Assembly (NCBI GenBank): GCA_024811115.1
Contig: JAKOGH010000849.1
Span: forward strand, 1-18,299
Origin: Terana coerulea
Lineage: Eukaryota > Basidiomycota > Agaricomycetes > Polyporales > Phanerochaetaceae
DNA: 18,299 nt
Reading direction: 5' to 3'
Positions 11,593-18,299 of this stretch are shown here, in pieces (position 1 is the stretch's first letter; each line of letters begins with the position of its first letter). The notes under the pieces were generated by a model. It made no database searches. It was not told where the DNA came from and worked only from the letters and a program-made list of their open reading frames with translations. A program made the translations under genes and the position numbers.

Positions 11593-11951
11593 GTTCGTGG
11601 ATTCTAGCTTGGTGATGGTCGGAGAGTACTTCGTAGAAAAGAGGCAGGATAGTGTGCACGGAAGGAGGACTGCAATGCCAGTTATAAGAGGCCTAAGACA
11701 TTTGGTCGTCAGCTTTGCGGTGTTTCAGAAGCATCGGGCATCATGTATAACAGCTCCAATGGAGACAGCGCCCTGTTTTCCAGACTGCTGCCTTCAACCA
11801 TTTGCATACATGTATGCATCATGTCCGAAACAAAGTCGCGGGCAGACAGTACGAAGCAGTGTCGAGGCAGTGTGATGATGGTCCTGGAAGAGCGAATTGA
11901 AGCGAACGACAGCGGTAGCGTCAAACTCCCGCCGGCGCTTCTGTGAAGCCC
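11593..11951. other. Intergenic: promoter side of the F-box gene
   Basis: No gene is supported. A TTATAA element lies at 11682-11687, about 90 bp upstream of the F-box start codon on the minus strand, and could be its TATA box. A perfect 16-bp palindrome (TGCATACATGTATGCA) is at 11803-11818. The next feature is the target duplication of the DNA transposon. Confidence 0.5.
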
Positions 11952-11960
11952 CGCCAGACG

Positions 11961-12215
11961 CAGACTCCTTCCCGTCTTAGCTCGGACGAAAGGGAGAGGG
12001 AGGCAGGAGGAGAAGGCGCCAATAGTAGAGATTTGATGAACCCGATCCTTTAACGAGCCTCCCTAACGTCCTCGCACGACTGGCAGAAAACATTGGGTAA
12101 ACAATGACATAAGCACGGCATTGCTCCGGCATCCTATTTTTCCACGAGACAATTGCTGGAATTCGTTGCATGATGCGATCAATCACACGCTTCATGCATC
12201 CCGTTCTTGGCTGAC
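11961..12215 (+). repeat. Left terminal inverted repeat (255 bp)
   Basis: Starts CAGACTCCTTCCCG and ends GTTCTTGGCTGAC. It matches the reverse complement of 12605-12859 at every base apart from one G missing in the run at 11998-12000 and one extra T at 12137-12141. The match stops sharply at 12215. Confidence 0.93.
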
Positions 12216-12604
12216 TGCATGAATTTCCCTCCGCCGCTGTAGTGCCCGAGTCGCCCGACTCATTATGTCCGCATTTCTTCAGCACTTGAACTGTGACACA
12301 AGTCTCAAATATCAGTTACAATCAACCTTTATAAATGAAATGAAATTTTCTTCGTTTTTCTGGCCATCGCCCGTTGGAATTTCTCAGTTCGCTCGCTTTC
12401 TGACGAAGCGTCCTGAAATGCCACTTTGCAGTGTGTATTCTGACCACAGCTTGCAGCCCGCCGAAGGGCCTTTTGGTCACAGGCTGGTTTCATAAAATAT
12501 GAGCAGACGTTCTAAGTTTTCCAGCTCGGCATGGGGTCTGTATTGGCGAGGAGCCTCGCGACGTGAGTACTTACAGTAGCCACTTGCTTAGGAGCCTTCG
12601 TGCG
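12216..12604. other. Unique centre of the transposon
   Basis: 389 bp without a recognisable coding region. It contains a small dyad, GAGTCG-CC-CGACTC, at 12248-12261. The segment could be captured host sequence, as is common in Mutator-like elements, but I cannot name a source. Confidence 0.5.
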
Positions 12605-12859
12605 GTCAGCCAAGAACGGGATGCATGAAGCGTGTGATTGATCGCATCATGCAACGAATTCCAGCAATTGTCTCGTGGAAAATAGGATGCCGGAGCAATG
12701 CCGTGCTTATGTCATTGTTTACCCAATGTTTTCTGCCAGTCGTGCGAGGACGTTAGGGAGGCTCGTTAAAGGATCGGGTTCATCAAATCTCTACTATTGG
12801 CGCCTTCTCCTCCTGCCTCCCCTCTCCCTTTCGTCCGAGCTAAGACGGGAAGGAGTCTG
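12605..12859 (-). repeat. Right terminal inverted repeat (255 bp)
   Basis: Begins GTCAGCCAAGAACGG and ends GGAAGGAGTCTG. It is the mirror copy of the left arm. The run-length differences fall at CCCC 12819-12822 and AAAA 12679-12682. The two arms could fold into a very long hairpin if transcribed or single-stranded. Confidence 0.93.
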
Positions 12860-12868
12860 CGCCAGACG

Positions 12869-13199
12869 TCGCCTGGATGTTGCGTTCTTGTCTTCAAACC
12901 GTCATAGGTGCGCAGGAGAAAGACTGTTGGTAACAGCGCTCAGTACTGACACCTATCTTTGATCATCCCTTACTATAGGATGATTGTTGGTTGTGCAGGA
13001 GATGGCCTCAGCTGCTGGTGGCTTATCGTCATCTTGGCAAGGATTGTCAAGTACGCGGAGAGCCTGGGCCTGGAGCAAGTGTTCAAATCTTGACAAAACA
13101 GTCCTTTTTCTCTGAGCGTGCGTTGCATCTCTACATTGCACACTGATGGGTCGGCTTGGCCGGCGCCGTTGAATTGCCAATAGCGACGTTGAATCCGAG
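12869..13199. other. Intergenic: upstream of the secreted-protein gene
   Basis: No gene is supported. A CCAAT box occurs at 13177-13181, about 20 bp upstream of the TATA box at 13200. The short open frames on the minus strand here have no domain. Confidence 0.5.
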
Positions 13200-13206
13200 T
13201 ATAAAT
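13200..13206 (+). promoter_or_regulatory. TATA box of the secreted-protein gene
   Basis: TATAAAT lies about 240 bp before the start codon with a CCAAT motif at 13177-13181 just upstream. A pyrimidine-rich tract follows at about 13315-13345, as in many strongly expressed fungal genes. The spacing leaves room for a leader of roughly 200 nt, from which a 57-bp intron is probably removed. Confidence 0.55.
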
Positions 13207-13370
13207 GCACGCCAACTTGGACAGCGTGAACCTCCAGCACTGGTGCTACCCTCATTCGAAGACTCAACAGGTTTGAGTCACAGTCTCACGAACCCAGCCA
13301 CTCATTAGTCACGACATTCTACTCTTCTACTTCTCTTTAATCCTACCGCTGTTCAGTTCACGTTTATCTC

Positions 13371-13427
13371 GTAAGCTATCTCCTCCTTCAGCCTTCAACG
13401 ATGGCCTTTACTGACTTGATTGCCCAG
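13371..13427 (+). other. Probable 5'UTR intron of the secreted-protein gene
   Basis: A GTAAGC donor at 13371, a branch-site-like TTTACTGAC at about 13406-13414 and a TGCCCAG acceptor ending at 13427 define a 57-bp intron like the others in this window. Splicing it removes an ATG at 13401 that would otherwise precede the real start at 13444. Confidence 0.65.
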
Positions 13428-13443
13428 ACGACATCCATCCATC

Positions 13444-14090
13444 ATGCAGTTCATTACACTCTTTGGTTTTGCAGCTCTTGCTCTGTCTGGCTGCGTTTTC
13501 GCTGCCCCAATCAACGAGTTCAAGGTGAGTTCAACCGCCTCGGCCACACTGGTAACGGCACGATAGACTCATCCGTGATCACGTCTGGCAGACTCTAGAG
13601 ACACGAGCCGTGCATGGAACCTTCACATTCAGTGGAGATCTCGCCAACATCGTTATACCACCTGTGGCCACCACTGGTTCCAAGGCAGAAATCAAGAAGT
13701 CGCAGAAGAAGCATGACTCCGCGGTGAAGAGCCAGGCTGCGAAGGAGAAGGTGCAGAAAACGGCACAGTCTGCTGCACAGGTTGTGCTGGACGCGGCGCA
13801 GGGCTCTCTGAAACTTCCTGGTAGCCTGGCCGTGAAGGTGGTGAACGACTTCCACTCGAGCCGGTCGGATTCCGAGAAGCACGTCACGTTCGAGTTCAGC
13901 GCGCCCATCTGCCATGGCCAGTGTGTGGGCCATGCCTACAGCGGTGTGAGGGGAAGCTCTCCGGGCAAAGGGCAACACGGCAAGATCTTCGATGCCAAAC
14001 ATGCTACAATCTTCGGGGTGCGTTTTGGTTTAATGGTTTATTTCAACTGGTTGACTGAATGACCATGCGAATTAGGAGCACGATGCCTAA
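13444..14090 (+). CDS. Small secreted protein, function unknown
   Basis: Exons 13444-13524, 13592-14017 and 14076-14090 give 173 residues; the introns are 67 and 58 bp and all phases fit without correction. The first 21 residues are a clear signal peptide: a hydrophobic core (LFGFAALALSGCVFA) before APINEFK. The mature part has a Lys/Ala/Gln-rich stretch (about residues 55-95) likely to form an amphipathic helix. It also has a pair of Cys in CHGQC and a Gly/Ser/Lys-rich end, and terminates four codons after the last intron (EHDA). I do not recognise a family; it resembles the many lineage-specific small secreted proteins of basidiomycetes. A cell-wall or extracellular role is plausible only by location. 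The TATA box and 5'UTR intron upstream suggest regulated, possibly strong, expression. Confidence 0.8.
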
Positions 14091-14731
14091 ACGTGTGTGG
14101 CCAAGAGACGGAGGCACAGAAACCTCTCTTTGGACGTTGCTTGAGGCTTTGTCACGCAGCACGTCGGGCACAGCATACCCAGACTCCCCATCTTTTGCCC
14201 GAGTATGCTGTGGGGATTATACGCCAACACACCCAGGTGTTTATCTCAAACTCTGTATCGACGTAATGCTGCTCGTTACTTTTCTCAGCGGCTTAAGATT
14301 CAAAGATATTTTTATTTTGTTAATTTATGCGTGGTTGCAATCTCACCACGAGGATCATGTTGAATGCTGGATCTTGAGCCTACGAGTCTACCTCCAAATT
14401 TCTGACCATCAGAATGGGCAAAAAGTAGTTCTAGTCCTTTGAGCGATCGCACCACGACTCCTGTTTTAAAAAGCGCACCTCTAAGCTCACTTATCTGGAG
14501 CCTCATGTATAAGTACTTGCTGTACCCCAGAATGTACTGCTTCAACTCCTCCGAGCTAAGTACGTTGTGGATGGAAGCAGGTTGATGAGCGCCGACTTTG
14601 TGGCGTTACTAAAATAACGCTTTATTATTTACATCTGTTGTTAAGGGGCTTATATCTCCGAAACGGCACTTATCGCGCGCTCATTATCGATTCCTGACCA
14701 GTAACACCGTGCCAGTACATCACCTTCTACA
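14091..14731. other. Intergenic between secreted-protein gene and arp2
   Basis: Contains the 3'UTR of the secreted-protein gene and the arp2 promoter. No other gene is seen. A short dyad, GCGTTA/TAACGC, lies at 14603-14620 about 120 bp before arp2 in an AT-rich tract. The 127-codon open frame beginning in the secreted gene's last intron is not supported. Confidence 0.5.
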
Positions 14732-16214
14732 ATGGATCCCTCCGTCCCTCTCGTCGTCGACAACGGCACAGGTGTACGTATAAGGCTGCGTTTTATATAT
14801 AAAGGTGTCTGGGGCTGATAGCATCACATTTAGTTCGTGAAAGTTGGTTACGCAGGCTCGAACTTCCCCGAACATGGTACGCCCACGCTTCGCACTTGCG
14901 CCGGAGAAGCACGCACGCTGAAACTGTGCAGTATTCCCATCCATCGTCGGTAGACCCATTCTGCGTGCCGAAGAGCGCGTAGGTACGTCCATGATCAAGG
15001 ACATCATGGTCGGCGACGAAGCTGCGGAGAACCGTAACTATCTGCAAGTGTCGCAACCCATGGAACACGGTATCGTGAGGAACTGGGAAGACATGAAGCA
15101 TCTGTGGGACTACACTTTCGATGAGAAGCTTCGAGTAGACCCGAAAGGACGGAAGGTCCTGCTGACGGAACCGCCGATGAACCCCAAAGTGAACAGGCAG
15201 AGGATGGCGCAAGTTATGTTTGAGGATTATGGGTTCCAGGGGGTGTATGTTGCGATCCAAGCGGTGTTGACCTTGTATGCGCAAGGTGCGTCTCTGTCCC
15301 TTTTACATTCAATTCCCGACCAACTAAACCCCTACCCCGGCACGTTGCATGATCTGAATAGGCTTGACAACTGGTGTGGTGGTAGACTCCGGAGATGGTG
15401 TGACGCACATTGTTCCCGTATACGACGGCTTCGCTCTACCACACCTTACTCGCCGGCTGGACATCGCCGGACGGGACGTGACAAGATACCTCATCAAACT
15501 CCTGCTCATGCGCGGCTACGCATTTAACCGTACGGCTGACTTCGAAACAGTGCGGGAGATCAAGGAGAAGCTCTGCTACGTCAGCTACGATTTGGACCAG
15601 GACACCAGGCTATCCGAGGAGACAACTGTTCTCGTCGAAAGCTACACGGTGAGTGACAATACACGCTTGTAGGATTGGCCAAACTCAAACCGTCTGCGTA
15701 TAGCTGCCAGATGGTCGCGTCATCAAGATCGGCTCTGAACGTTTCGAAGCACCCGAGTGCATGTTCCAGCCACATCTCGTAGACGTTGAACAGCCAGGTG
15801 TCGCCGAGATGCTCTTCCAGACCATCCAGAACGCCGCCGTTGACACCCGTGGGGAGCTCTATAAGCACATCGTTCTGTCCGGCGGTTCAAGTATGTACCC
15901 CGGGCTGCCCAGTCGGCTCGAGAAGGAGATGAAGCAGCTGTACCTGTCGCGCGTTCTCGCTGGGGATCCGACACGACTGAACGTGCGTTCATTTGGAACC
16001 TACCAATGCACAATGGTCATGATTAATTATGTTCATGTAATAGAAATTCAAGATCCGTATCGAAGATCCTCCGCGCAGAAAACACATGGTGTTCCTTGGC
16101 GGTGCCGTCCTTGCTGATATCATGAAGAACAGAGAGGAGTTCTGGGTGAGCAGAGAAGAGTGGTTCGAACAGGGCGCCCGTTCATTGGACAAACTCGGCC
16201 GAGGAGAGAACTAG
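14732..16214 (+). CDS. arp2: Actin-related protein 2 (Arp2/3 complex subunit)
   Basis: Arp2 is one of the two actin-like subunits of the Arp2/3 complex, which nucleates branched actin filaments for endocytosis and polarised growth. Six exons (14732-14773, 14834-14876, 14932-15285, 15362-15648, 15704-15982, 16044-16214), with introns of 55-76 bp, encode 391 residues, the normal Arp2 length. Motifs are the phosphate-1 loop [19 protein letters not shown], then [20 protein letters not shown] (phosphate 2), and [18 protein letters not shown] (adenosine site region). The sequence [17 protein letters not shown] near the end separates it from Arp3 and true actin. The first two exons are very short, typical of basidiomycete actin-family genes. 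No frame correction is needed anywhere. The start is the first ATG and matches the family N-terminus. Confidence 0.97.
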
Positions 16215-16599
16215 GACACCCGCCGATGGACAACAGATAAGAGGATAGGATACTGTATAATATTTGCAGCTCCAACGAATCGATTCGATACGAATAAGAC
16301 AGCTCAAGCCTGCGACGAGCCCTGCTGAAGTGAATTCTGCAAGTGTCAACTATAAGACTGCGAACGCAGGTTTATGATGTAACGACGTGTGCTATATGTG
16401 CGTAGATGGTGCATAATTTTGATACGAGCAATGTGAGAGTGGTGGGCTTCATGCGAGGTGAGATTATAATACATCGAGCGTCTAGAGATTATACGAGCAT
16501 ATAGGATACTGTGCCATAGTCCCAGAAAGTGAGCCAAAGCGAGAAGGGAGCAGAGTATGAGATGGAAAGCGGTGCATAGCGTGAATGATATGCGACTCT
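16215..16599. other. Intergenic between convergent arp2 and the carrier gene
   Basis: Should hold the 3'UTRs of both flanking genes. It is moderately AT-rich, with TATAATATTTGC at about 16255 as a possible arp2 3' processing region. No gene is seen. Confidence 0.5.
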
Positions 16600-17769
16600 T
16601 CAGCTCTCCCACCGGATAACGGCTTCGTAGATGAAGAACATGACGGCGGCATTCGGAATGACCCGCATGAGATGTGCGCTGAGACCGCCGTAAAGCGACT
16701 TGGCACCTTCCTCGTGGAGGACTAATCGGAGAGTCTGCACAAGGCCGGTATACTTCATTTTGCCGTCAACCAAAGGCTGACGAAGACGCGTTCGAATGAC
16801 CTAGCAACACATAGTGAGCAGACGACAACGTTCGAACGAGGAGCAGACGCACCTCATGCGGGTATGTGATGAGACTTGCGACACACTTGGCAGTCCCTGC
16901 ACTTCCCAACAAGCCCAGCCACTCCATAACCCCACTCTGCCCTTCCACGCTCTGCGAAAGTTTCTTCAATTTCTCGTACAGCACCCACTGAATCGTTCCC
17001 TCCGTCACACCCAGATAACTCGCGCTCATGCCCTTGTAGAATCCCCGAATGCCCTCCTCGCGCGTAATTCTCCGTATAAGATTCCATGTCCCGCCAACTG
17101 TGCTTCCTGGCCGCGCTTGAGCGGCCTTGTTGTGTGTAGCAAGTTGCAGACGGGTCTTTACGACCCAGATGGGGTTTGTCGCTGTGCTAGTCGCTATGCC
17201 AGCACATGCCGCCGCGCATAGATGTACCCACGACGCTTCTCGGCCGTTGTTAAACTTCTTGGCAATTATTTGCTTGCCATTGCCATACGTGAAGAAGTTT
17301 ATGGACCGCGCTGGGATAGCGCCCACCAGCGTTGGACCAAGACCCTTGAACAGTGCACGAGGTGATTCTTTCTGGTATATATCACTGCACGAATGGATGA
17401 GTTCGCGTGTACGGCCACAGGATGTTGTGACACGCACCGAAGGATATGTCCAGTTTCAACAAAGTGCCATAGGAGGTTCGCCCGTCTCGGCACAACGAGA
17501 GTTCCGTTGCCCGCTATGCTCACTGGCGCGTGCTTTTCTCTGAACAAGTCAGATTGCAGTCGTGTTTTGACAACGTCAAACGGGCTCGTGACGATGGCAC
17601 CGCACATACCGCCGACGCTGCGCGATAATGCGAAGCTTTCGTCAGCTTGAGCTGGCGCACGAGTTCACAGCTCCACATACCCGCCGGCGACAAAGTGATG
17701 CCATGACTTCGCGGGGACCCAGCTCGCCTTCGAGGAGCTTGCCACGGGTTGCACGGGTGTGTCCGCCAT
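16600..17769 (-). CDS. RIM2: Mitochondrial pyrimidine nucleotide carrier, Rim2/SLC25A33-36 type
   Basis: This inner-membrane carrier family exchanges pyrimidine (deoxy)nucleotides between cytosol and matrix for mitochondrial DNA and RNA synthesis. Exons 17769-17681, 17617-17438, 17384-16853 and 16800-16600 (introns 52-63 bp) give 333 residues, close to the usual length. The three tandem carrier repeats each show the PX(D/E)XX(K/R) signature: SPFDVVKTRLQ (residues 41-51), NPIWVVKTRLQ (160-170) and YPHEVIRTRLR (264-274). The Trp in the second repeat's NPIWVVK and the long insert after the first signature are features of the pyrimidine nucleotide branch rather than of ADP/ATP carriers. The segment PRALFKGLGPTLVGAIPARS also fits Rim2. 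No separate presequence is seen, as is usual for carriers. All exons are in phase. The start codon is the ATG just before ADTPVQP; an in-frame upstream ATG at 17898 gives a poorly matching extension. Confidence 0.93.
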
Positions 17770-18299
17770 TTTGTGAGAGGAAGAGGAAGGGCAGGCGAAA
17801 GCGTGCGGCCGGGACGTGGATGAGTGAAGGAACCAAACTGCAATCGCGGGCAAGACATTTTGCAGACAAGCGCTTGACGAATACGCTCGGCGCGCCAAAG
17901 ATAAGATCCTAGAACGTTTGTGAGATTAGATTGACGCTGACACTCACAGCGTTGCGCTGACATGTGGCAAACATGTGGCGCTGACTCGACAGCTTCACCG
18001 TGTTTTTGACGCCCTCAGTACTTTTGACGTAAGGTAGACCTACCCCACTTTCGACGACTCTCGTCACAGCGTGACCATCACGTGTGTCGGCCAAAAGGCG
18101 CTGTCACGCTGACAAGCGCTCGACTTGCTGGCTGGACATGGCGGCATTCAAAAGATTCAGAAATGGTCCGACGATTTTTGCTAGATGTTTTACTGTCAGA
18201 TATTCTTACAGAAAGATAATCATAAGCTGACAGTCAAACATCTGCCTCAGGATCTCTCAATGTTGACACATTCGGTTGAGCTTGGTCTTTTGCTGCTAA
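17770..18299. other. Promoter side of the carrier gene, with short repeats
   Basis: No gene is supported up to the window end. The motif CGCTGAC occurs four times between 17935 and 18113 and a CATGTGGC direct repeat lies at 17961-17979. A 17-bp inverted repeat with one mismatch (18183-18199 and 18227-18243) is near the right edge. The segment may contain the promoter of the carrier gene and possibly of a divergent gene to the right. Confidence 0.5.
18183..18243. repeat. 17-bp inverted repeat, 27-bp loop
   Basis: AGATGTTTTACTGTCAG (18183-18199) pairs with CTGACAGTCAAACATCT (18227-18243) at 16 of 17 positions. It could form a hairpin, or be the ends of a very small inverted-repeat element; flanking target duplications are not evident. 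Confidence 0.7.

Larger units (their letters stand above)
11952..12868. mobile_element. Non-autonomous DNA transposon with 255-bp terminal inverted repeats and 9-bp target duplication (MULE-like)
   Basis: The element proper spans 11961-12859 (899 bp). Its ends are inverted repeats of 255 bp, 11961-12215 and 12605-12859, starting CAGACTCCTT and identical except for two run-length differences (GGG versus GGGG, TTTTT versus TTTT). It is flanked by a perfect 9-bp direct repeat CGCCAGACG at 11952-11960 and 12860-12868. The 389-bp centre (12216-12604) has only a 76-codon open frame without a domain, so no transposase is encoded. Long TIRs with a 9-bp duplication are typical of Mutator-like elements; that superfamily label is inference because the transposase is absent. 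The near identity of the arms suggests a recent insertion or arm-to-arm conversion. It lies between the divergent F-box and secreted-protein genes. Confidence 0.9.

Noticed and set aside
12265..12495. 76-codon frame in the centre of the transposon as a transposase remnant
   Set aside because: No acidic catalytic motif or domain similarity; far too short.
13401..13598. ATG at 13401 as start of the secreted-protein gene
   Set aside because: It lies inside a probable 5'UTR intron (13371-13427), and its frame lacks the signal peptide that starts at 13444.
14732..16214. Conventional actin or Arp3 instead of Arp2
   Set aside because: The length of 391 residues, the YAGSNFPEH segment and the [17 protein letters not shown] ending match Arp2, not actin or the longer Arp3.
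16814..17543. Long plus-strand frames over the mitochondrial carrier
   Set aside because: They are antisense shadows of the carrier exons, which explain the region fully with three signature repeats.

Overview
The window reads as nuclear DNA of a filamentous basidiomycete, most likely an Agaricomycete. The genes are split by many 49-104 bp GT-AG introns with CTRAY-type branch sites. They encode typical fungal housekeeping proteins (Arp2, a Rim2-type mitochondrial carrier, DNA polymerase delta subunit 4). They also include lineage-typical families: an F-box/leucine-rich protein, a small secreted protein, a phenol-hydroxylase-like flavoprotein and a BED-like Cys/Trp protein of a kind I associate with mushroom-forming fungi. 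The organism call is inference from gene content and intron style.

Layout, left to right. Positions 1-2235 (+) hold the 3' part of an FAD-dependent phenol 2-monooxygenase-like gene cut by the left edge. It converges on a (-) gene at 2362-3460 for a ubiquitin-like/WLM metalloprotease. An intergenic stretch follows with a 266-bp poly-A-tailed retroposed insertion (3851-4144, with target duplication). A three-exon BED-like gene lies on (-) at 4762-5936. About 2.1 kb without recognisable genes leads to a tRNA-Gly(GCC) on (-) at 8060-8128. Then POLD4 (+, 8317-9497) converges on an F-box protein gene (-, 9831-11592). A gene-free stretch contains an 899-bp non-autonomous DNA transposon with 255-bp terminal inverted repeats and a perfect 9-bp target duplication (11952-12868). 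A small secreted protein gene with a 5'UTR intron (+, 13444-14090) and arp2 (+, 14732-16214) follow. The latter converges on a Rim2-like pyrimidine nucleotide carrier gene (-, 16600-17769). The last 530 bp hold the carrier's promoter side plus short repeats.

The genes do not form one pathway; this is an ordinary mosaic of unrelated genes. I see no CRISPR array, operon, biosynthetic cluster or novel defence system. The two most informative observations are the long-TIR transposon and a recurring pattern of single-base indels. Four conserved genes (phenol hydroxylase, WLM protease, POLD4, F-box) can only be read through with one-base corrections, mostly in homopolymer runs. The T stem of the tRNA is one pair short, and the two transposon arms differ only in the length of two homopolymers. 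Arp2, the carrier, the secreted protein and the BED-like gene read cleanly. Sequencing or assembly error is therefore a better explanation than gene decay, although I cannot prove it from the sequence alone.
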